64,000 bases of DNA. It comes from Ulota crispa. Its lineage: Eukaryota > Streptophyta > Bryopsida > Orthotrichales > Orthotrichaceae. Below are positions 45,552-54,861 of this stretch, in pieces. Where the stretch lies: the NCBI GenBank assembly GCA_963920765.1, contig OY987249.1, forward strand, positions 5,934,188-5,998,187. The letters are read 5' to 3'. The notes under the pieces are model-generated. The model ran no database searches. It had not been told where the DNA came from and saw only the letters and a program-made list of their open reading frames with translations. The number at the start of each line of letters is the position of its first letter. Positions within the stretch are counted from its first letter, which is position 1. The translations under genes and the position numbers were made by a program.

Positions 45552-45612
45552 CAGCGCTGAATATCGCGTTTAGGTTGCCCCACACTGATTTCTCGACATT
45601 TTACATCATATA
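45552..45612. mobile_element. End fragment of the GAATATTGC..GGTTGCC MITE family
   Basis: The stretch CTGAATATCGCGTTTAGGTT and GCCCCACACTGATTTC matches the left ends of the elements at 49436 and 52595. Only about 60 bases are left. It lies upstream of the C2 gene. Confidence 0.55.
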
Positions 45613-46336
45613 AGATAGCAGCATAACATTCAGTAGCCTGAAGAGAGGCTGCCTTTCCCTCTCTTAAGGTATCATCCACGAACTTCATCATGACAATAAA
45701 AACAAAAGAAAAAACAAAAAAGTTTTTTTATTTTTTTTAATTTATTATTTATTATTTATTATTTTTAAAATTCAACTATCCAAGGGTTAATCCCTAGATT
45801 AAAAATTGCATACAAAGATAATAACAAGAACTAATATGGTGGCTCTATGTACAAGCTTTCTTAAAAACTTTCCTATGTAGACACACACATAGTGGAGCTA
45901 CAAAAGTTCTTTACAAACATTGATGTTGGATTAGCCTTTATTCTAGAATAAGTCTTTATCTACACTAGTTGCAAGATACTTTTCTGAGATTCTCCTTTTT
46001 TGCTAAAGTTAGCTACTTGATTGAATAACGATAGGGTTATTATACCCTGTCATCATTACAATATAATATAAGATTTGACCTTTAACCACAAAAACACTCT
46101 TATGTGTTAAAATCACATACTACTATATCTAGTCAAAAAAGCAGTATACCACCTAGCAGCTAAGGTATGGTATCACATAACATATTCGAGATAATGGTCA
46201 GCCCTAAACCCTAAACTCACAAACTGATCCACTGTTTTATGCTCATAATGCAAAAAGAGCCTGGGCTTTTGTGAGGATAAAAATCCAAACATGGATTTTA
46301 ATCTTTACTGTATATGGATACATGTATTCATACATG

Positions 46337-46414
46337 CATGCTATCAACATGATAAGCTTACAAGTAGCATGACCACATGCTATCAACATGATAAGCTTAC
46401 AAGTAGCATGACCA
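46337..46414. repeat. Two identical 39-bp tandem copies
   Basis: CATGCTATCAACATGATAAG followed by CTTACAAGTAGCATGACCA occurs at 46337-46375 and again at 46376-46414 without change. No gene overlaps. Confidence 0.95.
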
Positions 46415-47455
46415 CAGGTAACCACAAAGGCCAACATGTAAAATGGCCGGCAATCTTACTGAGCAGCTGATGCGCTGCTAATCCTAATAATTAACTAGTC
46501 AAGTAGTTAAGAGGGAGTTTACCTTCCTACTGTCTCTCCCAAATCAGACTTTCCATTATTCAGCATATAATGAGCTGTGAGCTCGTTCGCTTTTCTCTTG
46601 CATACACAAATTCTGAGTAACGCATGTTGCATGCTCAAGTAGCTGAAGCAGCTTTTTGCCACACAATGCTAACTTAGCAAGGGTGTCGCTCTCTTGACGC
46701 TGACCCACATTGCACGAGAGTATTACGGAGCGCTAAATACAGTAGCACTAGCACAACAAGACTGCTGCGTACAGCATGGCTACGTTTGCTAATTCCACAT
46801 AGGTTTTTGCTCTTAGGGGGCTGTTTTCTTTTGAAGTAGTTAGGTTGCTTTCTTTTGCTTCTTTGCTTCTTGTGAATACTAAAACATGTGGCTTGGTCTG
46901 TTGACACTTGGTACAACCTCTCTCAACTAATATTTGATTGTTGGGTTGTTTGGGATGGGCATAGGTGAGGCCCAAGCCCTCTTGGAGTTTTTTGCAAAAC
47001 CAAGCGCTCTACTTTCTACTTCTTACACCTCCTTTCTTCTAAAAACTCTGCGTTTTAGTTGATATCATACTTTTGAAAGTATGAATAAGAGCATAGCTAG
47101 CAAAGTGACATAATTAGGTATTCTGGATTTGTTTGAAAAATAGTCTGGTTGCCACGAGTTGTAAATTGCAACTCATGGCTTCATAAAGCTGACTGCTGAG
47201 ACATGAGCGTGTTCTTATACAACTTGTAGTAGCATTGCAGTATAGTATTGATGGTAACTAGCATAAAAACCGTGCTTTGAAAAATACTTGTTTTTACTTT
47301 CTTTGGGCCAGCACCGGTCTTGCTTCTGTCCGAGGCTAATTCATAGAGGCAATGGTTACACAGCACTAGTGCACATTTCGGCTAAAAGACATGATAATAA
47401 AATACTACTATGCTGATGAACACATACTTTTTCAAAAAAAGCTAGTTGTTATGAC

Positions 47456-47574
47456 TAGTAAGACACATTGACTTCTTGCATAGATTGGAATTCCTTCAAA
47501 AAAGCTCTACTAATTAGTAAGACACATTGACTTCTTGCATAGATTGGAATTCCTTCAAAAAAGCTCTACTAATA
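47456..47574. repeat. Two 59-bp tandem copies
   Basis: AGACACATTGACTTCTTGCA occurs at 47461 and again at 47520, with the rest of the 59-base unit identical except at the edges. Located in AT-rich DNA without genes. Confidence 0.93.
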
Positions 47575-48159
47575 AGTGAGTGAGATCTTTATCTTGGCTT
47601 TTGACAAGGAAAGCTATTTTGGTGTATATAATAAGAATGGGTAGAAAGTGCTAAAAAAGTAGAAAAATAGAATTTGCAATTGATGTAAAAGGGCATTGGA
47701 AAGAGTAGACTAGACAATGCAAATAACTCTAAAATGATTGTGATGAGTCTTTAAAAGCTTAGATAAGTGCCCGGCTTTGCTTGGGATGTATCAAAAACGG
47801 CTTTTTTTTTTTTCTCACATGGCTGGCCCCCACATTGACTTATGTGCACTAAATTGAGCCTCTCTTTCATAAACTCTCTCACAAATTCAGCCAAGTGTCC
47901 TCTTAGCTACTGATGGGTGCAGAATATTCCACACTCTTCAGTTGGAGGGAGGGCATGCCTGCTGAGTGCTACTGAATGTTATGAACACCCATAAGTGTGA
48001 AACTAAGGATTTTGGAATAGGAAAATCAATTGATGAACTTTGAAAAAAACATCGTCAACTTACCAAGAGGAAACCAAAAATATTGGCATCAATTTCAAAA
48101 TTTTAATTGCTATTCACAAAGACTTTCCAAAGTCCAAAATCACTGAAAACGTATAATTG

Positions 48160-48340
48160 GGTGTTGATGCTAAAGAAGACGCTAACAGAAGTCTTTAGTG
48201 TGATCATATGTTCATAATACTAACTTGGGGAGTTTTTGATAGTTGTGTGTAGGAGATGCTAAAGAAGACACTTATTGAAGTCTTTAGTGTGCTCATACGT
48301 TCATAATACTAACTTGGGAAGACTTTGAATAGTGAGATGG
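48160..48340. repeat. Two 85-90 bp tandem copies
   Basis: GATGCTAAAGAAGACGCTAA and GATGCTAAAGAAGACACTTA start the two units, each followed by GTCTTTAGTGTG and TTCATAATACTAACTTGGG. Spacing is close to 87 bases. The copies differ at several bases. Confidence 0.85.
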
Positions 48341-48672
48341 GGCACTCAAAACACTAAATGGAACTTGTGTTTTTTTGACGGATTCTTTTAAACATCTACT
48401 TGTTTATATGTTAGAGTTGATGTTAAAACTAACATTTTAGTGTTATATCTTATGTCATTGTAAACACAAAAACTAGTGAACGTCCATAAAATCTGTCAAA
48501 AATAACACAAAAAGACATAGGTTTTTTCTAGTGAAATTATCATGCTAGTCATCCAAAATCATCATTTTGTCACCCATAACCATTTTTTTGTGTATGTTCT
48601 TCACTAACACAAATCCAACTAGTAGGCAACCCTAATGGGAACACTCTTGGAGAGGGGTGTTGGTACATTGAA

Positions 48673-49074
48673 GGGAAGTGCTAAAGCCACATCCAAAGTG
48701 CTAATGCCACGCCCATGTGAGCATGTAATTTGAGAATTTAATGCTATTCTTTTATACAAGTGGTTCATTGTTCATTCAATCACAACTTTGTATTACCACC
48801 TCCTTGGAAAAAGAACAAGTACAAATTTTTGTTGAACTTTTATTGCACCATTGCTATTTTTATGTATTTTTGCTTTAAATAACACAAAACAATATATATT
48901 TTTTATTTCAAATTCAAGCAGCTCCAATTTTTTGAATATAGCTTCAGCATTATAGAGGTGAAATAAATCTTTTGATCCAAACCAAAAAATCAATATTAAA
49001 TTCTCACATTTCATGCTCTAGGCACACCTTGGGGTGTGGCGTTAGCAATTTTGGGTGAGACTTTAGCAATTCCC
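48673..49074. mobile_element. MITE with GGGAAGTGCTAAAGCC ends
   Basis: Termini GGGAAGTGCTAAAGCC and CTTTAGCAATTCCC, with inverted inner blocks AGCATGTAATTTGAGAATTT and AAATTCTCACATTTCATGCT. Length 402 bp. It is the best-preserved copy of the family found at 1-94 and 12020-12364. Confidence 0.78.
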
Positions 49075-49435
49075 TATATAAATACTTGCTGATACTACTA
49101 TAATCTTCATCAACAAATGTCAAAGTCACATAGGAGGGCAAGACAACTGATTTGAAACTTTGGAACAAAACTAGGTGCTAAACACTTTACAGCAATTGAT
49201 GCGGTATCTAAAAAGTCACATGCACCTCTAGGTAGCCAAGAATGTGTCACATGGTAACTTTCCAAAGTAAGGCAACCTAAATGCCATTTTTGACATACAA
49301 TACAAATAAGGGTAAAAGTAAGAGTTAACCTCTATGATCAAAATAAATCTTCCTCCACAATTCTATTTAGAAGCCGTGACTTTGAATCCATATGTCAATT
49401 CAAAATACCCAAAACATAACGGACAATGAATATTG

Positions 49436-49727
49436 CGTTTAGGTTGCCCCACACTAATTTCTTGACATTCCCCACTATATAAATATTTATTGTTACTACA
49501 GTGGTTTTCATGAAATATTAATGCAACAAACAATTTTTATAGGGCCTGTTAGCAACAATGAAGCTGCAAAAAATCAAATTAATAGCTCCCAAGTCATAAA
49601 TTGTGTGAAATTGAAGTATTTACAAAGTTACATGTACCTTTGAGTGGTCAAGTGATGAGTCATGAAGTGACTTACCAAGGTAATGCAGCCTAATTATCAA
49701 GGCAACCTAAAATGCAATATTTAGTGT
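49436..49727. mobile_element. MITE with GAATATTGCGTTTAGGTTGCC ends
   Basis: The left end TGAATATTGCGTTTAGGTTG and the right end GGCAACCTAAAATGCAATAT pair as inverted repeats over a 290-bp element. It shares blocks with 52595-53228 and with the fragments at 42064 and 45552. No coding sequence. Confidence 0.72.
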
Positions 49728-50128
49728 AGTCAAAACTGTAACATCTTTAGACAAGCAAAAAATTAGAGCTTTTTCACCTTGATCGTACAAACAAACACGG
49801 ATGTGCAATGTGCAGTAAACTGAGCACATGAAAAGGTGGGCCATGACGGGGGACCATAGTGCGGGAAAAATCGGAGGCTAGTCCATTGTTAGTAGGTGGA
49901 ATTAGGAAAAAAACCGGTTACATTTTGAAATTGTTAGCAAAAAACATATTAAATTTTACTAAAAATTCTAAATATAGTATACTACTATGAAAATTTACAA
50001 AAGTATCCGGTACAGTTTGGCAGAAAACCGGTTGAACGTGCAAAATGGCGGTTTTTAGCCGGTGAAGTCCAAAAGATTTCCCGAACACTGGGGGGACGTG
50101 GCTATCGCCGTATGCCGCCTTTCAGTTC

Positions 50129-50440
50129 CTACACGGCATCATCGGATGCTTTGCTTTCGATGCAAGCCGCCTCTTCAGGTGTGCTGCTTTCCACGTCTGC
50201 CGCTGCCGTGTCCCTGACTTTGTGCGGATCCAGTCGGGAATATTTAGCCCTCGGCCGATACTTCTGTTGGGCAGTCTGCGTCGAAACATCTGGGTTGCAA
50301 CTCTTGCACCCCATGCATGCCCTGCAGTACCGAAAAGCCACCTCTTCTCTGGAATCGAGAATTGCGTTGACACCTCGCATCCATTCCTGGGTTTGACGAG
50401 ATCGGTCAAGGCTCCATCCTTTGCACGCCGACTGTACCAT
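50129..50440 (-). other. GC-rich Cys-containing open frame (possible exon)
   Basis: A 103-codon frame in a GC-rich patch carries AFRYCRACMGCKSCNPDVST, with four closely spaced cysteines, and a hydrophilic, acidic tail. It resembles a zinc-binding patch, but I recognise no family. Overlapping frames on both strands are also open, so the strand is uncertain. It could be an exon of an unrecognised gene or a captured gene fragment. Confidence 0.25.
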
Positions 50441-50456
50441 CGTTTAACTTTATTAA

Positions 50457-51992
50457 CCCCTAAAAATATTTGACCCTAAAGGACCGAGCACATAACATTA
50501 GGGGTAGTCACGGCACTTCCAAGGTGGGATCTGAAGAATGAGAATGAGGGCGTGGTAGGCTCTGCGCAACTGTCGGGGTCCCATTCTGAAGAATTATTAT
50601 TCATCTCTAAGTGTGAAGAATAAAGGCTGCAAAGTTTTGCTTGTTAAGGATTCACCACCGGCTCCCTAGTTTCCCCCCACTGCTAAGTGGTTTTACCCGG
50701 CGCCGTAAGTTGCACCCATTCCAAATTGGTCTCGAAAGAAAATTATTTGTCATTCTCCATTCTCATTCTCCAAACAACACAAATGGGGTGTCATAGCATC
50801 TTCATGAAGAACTAGCTCCTATTGGCTCCTCTTTTCTCTCCACAACTTCTCAATCTCCATTCTCTTTCCATTCTCAAAAGTGCCGTGACTACCCCTATTG
50901 TTAACCTTCACTAGGGGTCCCTCTTGCTCCCCAAATATGAGGATCCCCCAGTGAATACCATTTGTCAAATCTAACCCAAGGCCCAATCAGCTTTCAAAAT
51001 CTTTAACTAAATCCTCCCCCAGGCATATAGGGAGGGATATCCCTCAAGGTCCAGAGGGAGGAATAAACCCTGGTCAACAATGTTATGCATTTTTTCAGTG
51101 AAAAGGGTTGAAAATTGCCACTTTTGGGAGAATGAGAGGAATAGTACTTTTTTTTTTTTTGAAATCCAACCGTAGGATCTTGCTCTAGACAGCATGAGAT
51201 ACTTGGGAAAAATAATTGAGCCTATTCCAAATGACAAAGAGTGAAATTTTTACAAATGAAGTGAAAAAAATGTTTTTTTCATACAGCCCAGAAATTTCAG
51301 ATGCCATTGACCACTCCTATATCAAAAAATTTGCTCTATGCAAAGTTGAGGTTTTTTTTTCCCATGTAGAAGACCAAGTTAGGTGTGTGTGGGAGAATTT
51401 TCAAATCAATTGGAACTATACAACACATGGGAAAAATTAGTAAGGAAAAAGAAGTAGAGAATGGGCCAAAACACTAAATTGTTAAGAATTTAATTATTGA
51501 AATGAAAAATGCAAATCCCAACAGTCATAATGTTGTAATAAAAAATCTACTTTCATTAATTTAGTTTTTTGTCCAAAATATTAAAAATTGAGTAAGATGT
51601 AGGATTTCAAAGTTTATTTTAGAGTAGAGAATCCATAATTGCCTGCAAACAAAAACTCCTTATGACTTTCATGTCATTGACTGAAATTGAATGATTCAAA
51701 GCTTCTCATGTATGAAAAAATCTAAAGAACTAGTTTCAAAATTTTATTTTTAAAATACATAATTTTTAAAGAAGTTTTTGGACTGCCCGGACGGGTAGCC
51801 CTCCCCAAAATTTCAGAAAAACATGCATAACTTCTTCAACAAATTTGGAATGAAGAAAGTTTTTGATGCCCACATAGATCTTTGAATTCCCCATCTCCCA
51901 TAAAAGTTTTAGAATATTACATAAAGTAGTTTACCCACATGTATGTGACCGAACCCCAAACGGTCCTCGAAGGGACAATGGGCCTTTAGGGG
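50457..51992. mobile_element. TTAA-flanked non-autonomous element (piggyBac-like ends), interrupted
   Basis: It begins TTAACCCCTAAAAATATTTG (TTAA at 50453-50456) and ends GGCCTTTAGGGG before TTAA at 51993-51996. A second MITE is inserted at 50501-50895. Its right two-thirds align with the element at 59738-60626 (blocks TTGTAGGATCTTGCT-like and AGAGTAGAGAATCCATAATT). piggyBac elements start CCC next to a TTAA target, which these ends imitate. No transposase frame was seen. Confidence 0.65.
50501..50895. mobile_element. MITE with GGGGTAGTCAC ends, TA target
   Basis: Ends GGGGTAGTCACGGCACTT and AAGTGCCGTGACTACCCC, flanked by TA (50499-50500 and 50896-50897). 395 bp. It lies inside the left part of the TTAA element 50457-51992, so it inserted later. 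Confidence 0.8.
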
Positions 51993-52032
51993 TTAACTTG
52001 AAGATTGAGAGATGAAGGCAACGCTCTACAGT

Positions 52033-52592
52033 GAGGGTGGCTTCACACTATGATTGGCCAAGTCGAGAGGTTGTGGAATTGAGTGGCCAAACTTTGGTGA
52101 GTGGCCAACAAAATGGGATGAAAATAGGTATTAAATTATTGTTTTTGACACCTTTGGGCGCCCTTAGTGTGAAGCCTCCAAAGGCCAAGTCCAAAGGCCA
52201 AACTCTTGGCAATGAGCTTCCATGGACTCTCAACTTGAATGGCCATAGTGTGAAGCCTCCAAAGGCCAAGCCCTAAAGTCCTAAGCCATAGCATTTATGA
52301 GACGTTCCAAATCCAATGGCCAAGATCTTGTAAACTTTTGATTATTTTATGAAAACAATGTGACGGCCTCTCAACCATAGTTTGGGTCTCCATTTTTGCT
52401 TGATCCAATCTATTGCCAAGAGGCCCTCAACCTTGGATGATAAAGTGGTGCCATGTAGACATTTGGAGGATGATGGCCTTTGGAGTTTGGCCCCTAGTGT
52501 GAAGGGTTGAGTGGCTGGACTCTCAATTTCTTGCAATCTGATTGGTGCAGACCAACGACCTCTTAACCTTCGGCCATAGTGTGAAGCCACCT
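52033..52592. mobile_element. Foldback element with GGTGGCTTCACACTATG ends
   Basis: The ends GGTGGCTTCACACTATG and CATAGTGTGAAGCCACC are 17-base inverted repeats. The block AGTGTGAAGCCTCCAAAGGC occurs twice inside (about 52171 and 52247), 76 bases apart, suggesting internal duplication or nested insertion. Length about 560 bp; no coding sequence. Confidence 0.7.
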
Positions 52593-52594
52593 TG

Positions 52595-53228
52595 AGTATT
52601 CATTTGTGTTTAAGTTGCCCCACACTAATTTCCCAACTTGTCGCACTGTACAAATATTAACTACTGTTACAGTAGTTTTCATCAAAAAATTACTGCAACA
52701 AATATTTTTCAAAGGGTTTGTCAACAACAATGAAGCTGCCAAAAAAATAAACTAAGGTAATGTACTCATAAATCGTCCATCTAAGGGCTGAAACTAAATA
52801 ATGGGGAGGTGAAACATTTTGAATTGTTTTTCAGTAAATTTTCCTTGAAAGACAAGAAGAATTGACATCTAACCCAGATTACTTCATATTTTTTGGAGCT
52901 TTGCAAAATTAGGTTTGAAATTTTGGAGTGCAAAGACCATAGGTTTCTAAAATTGCCCACCTCCTCAAATGTACACTTCTTGTACATTTTGAAAACGTAT
53001 GAAAAAAAACATGTACAACATGGGAATATTTAAGAAGGTGGGCAATTTTAATGCCTAGATGGTTTACAAACATACAACCTTAGCAGTTCCCAAGCTATAA
53101 ACCATGTGAAATTTAAGTATTTAGAGAGTTGCATGCACCTCCAAGTGATCAAGTGATGAGTCATGCAATAACTTACCAGGATAAGGCAACTTAATTGTCA
53201 AGGCAACCTAAATGCAATATCTAGTGTA
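52595..53228. mobile_element. GAATATTGC..GGTTGCC-family MITE split by a nested MITE
   Basis: The left part (52595-52754) and the right part (53091-53228) align with the uninterrupted element at 49436-49727. The middle is a separate insertion (52755-53090). The rejoined sequence matches the 49436 copy at the breakpoint with one TA removed. Confidence 0.72.
52755..53090. mobile_element. MITE with TA target nested in another MITE
   Basis: 336 bp, flanked by TA (52753-52754 and 53091-53092). Ends AGGTAATGTACTCATA and CATACAACCT are inverted-repeat variants, followed inward by CCATCTAAGGGC paired with GCCTAGATGG, and a hairpin GCCCACCTCCTCAAATGTAC at 52955-53050. Removing it restores the host element. 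Confidence 0.75.
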
Positions 53229-53263
53229 AGTTTTGCAGAGAATTTATTGAGCTTTGCTACAAA

Positions 53264-54861
53264 TACAACGACCTCAAAAAATGAGTCTATGTGGGTATTT
53301 GGGTCAAAAAAGTGACATTGTAGAGAGTATGAAAAATCCAACCAAAAAATTTTAAACAGAAAAGTTTGAGAGCATGAGGTAACACATCATCTCAAAAAAA
53401 ATTGAAAAAATATTGCTACTAAATTTAAAAAATACATAATGCTAAAGTTGACTATGTACATAGACTCATTTTTTGAGGCCGGTATTCTTACAACTTCAAA
53501 TGGGTGTAGAATTTAGAGAATTTGTGTTTTTTGGTGATTTTTTTTGCGGTTTCTCTTCTTGTCTCTTGTAGAACATATTGTATAGTGTAGAAAGAAAAAT
53601 TGGCATGATGAAACCAATTTCAAGGTAGAAAACAAGAGATATTGGTGCTCATTTAATGAAATATAAGAGTATAAGAGAGATTGTAAAATTTCTTGGTTTC
53701 TCACAAAGCACATTGAATAAAGTGAGGAGGAAAGTTTGTAGTAGCTTAGAACTGCCAAAACAAGATGCTCCAAAGATTTTTATTGCTTCAAAAAGACAGC
53801 ATGTAGTATGTTTGGTCATGGTTGGAGGGCTAGAAATGACATCACAAGTAGTAGAAGTATTGAAAGAGGGTAGAGAGGTAGGGTTTTGTGACAACATACT
53901 ATAGTAGGCTTTGAGAGATGCCAAATTGAGTGCTTGTGAGAATGTGTCAAAGTCTTATTTGTCACGAAAACATGCACTTGCTTTGCAAAAATTCACAAAA
54001 ATTAGACAATAGAGGATTGGAAGAGATTTTTTTAGTAATAAGAGGAAAATAAATTGTTTTAATTGAAATGGGACTATGGGAGGGCCTAGTATTGGGTCAA
54101 TAACAATGAAAGTTTGCTTGATTGTGAAGTGAAGCAAACAATGAAGCAATGAAGCATGGTACAAGGTCTTTGATGCTACAGAGTTGCATGACATCAAGAG
54201 GTCTAGGTGATTTATAGAAGGTGGATGGTCGTATAAATGCATAAGACTATATTTCAATCTTACATGGAGATTTGTACTTGTGTTTGGAAAGATCAAGATT
54301 TTCAACATTGATGGAGTTATTTTTGAGCATGATAATGCTCCTATTTATAAAGCAAAGATTGTTCAAAAATGATTTTAAGAGCATCCAATTACTATTTTAG
54401 AGTGACCAACTTGATCTTTGGACCCAAATCCTATAGAACATGTTTGGGAAATTTTCAAACATTGTTTGAATTCCTACCCAACTCCTCAAGCATATCTTTC
54501 ACAATTATGGGAATATGTGCAAGACACTTTTAGAGCCATTACTACAAAATAATGTGAGAGATTACATATTAGCATGCCAAGTCAAATTTCAGTTGTTTTG
54601 GTTGCTTGTGACAAGTAGACAAAATTTTGATCACTTTGCATATACTGCCTCAAAAAATGAGTCTATGTACATAGTCAACTTTAGCATTGTGTATTTTTTA
54701 AATTTAGTAGCAATATTTTTTTCTTTTTTTTTACATGATGTGTTACTTCATGCTCTCAAACTTTTGTGTTTAAAATTTTTTGGTTGGATTTTTCATACTC
54801 TCTACAATGTCACTATTTTGACCCAAATACCCACATAGACTCATTTTTTGAGGTCGCTGTA
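53264..54861 (+). mobile_element. Tc1-like DNA transposon (DD34E), decayed
   Basis: A 1.6-kb element bounded by TA (53264-53265 and 54860-54861). The two ends are inverted repeats of about 220 bp (53264-53484 and 54643-54861). Their tips read TACAACGACCTCAAAAAATG and, on the other strand, TACAGCGACCTCAAAAAATG. The internal region encodes a broken Tc1-family transposase on the plus strand. Each 220-bp end block is itself closed by an inverted copy of the tip motif next to a TA (inner edges at 53484 and 54643). Size, TA target, ends and transposase all fit Tc1/mariner. Confidence 0.92.
53656..54640 (+). pseudogene. Tc1-like transposase pseudogene
   Basis: One reading frame runs through the element with many stops (TAG, TAA and TGA). 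The N-terminal part (MKYKSIREIVKFLGFSQSTL) looks like the DNA-binding helix-turn-helix. Further on are KRSR, FEHDNAPIYKAK, which holds the second catalytic Asp, and SLDPNPIEHVWEIFKH, which holds the third catalytic residue (Glu) 35 positions later, a DD34E layout. Where the first catalytic Asp is expected (an FSDE-like site) the frame reads FSNK. Each stop can be explained by a C-to-T or G-to-A change, so the copy is inactive and was probably methylated. There are no frameshifts in the part I translated. Confidence 0.88.

Larger units (their letters stand above)
45613..48159. other. AT-rich DNA without a recognised gene
   Basis: It contains the 39-bp and 59-bp tandem repeats noted separately and an ATTATTT-type simple repeat at 45728-45770. 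Short frames here show no family motifs and none has exon support. Confidence 0.55.
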
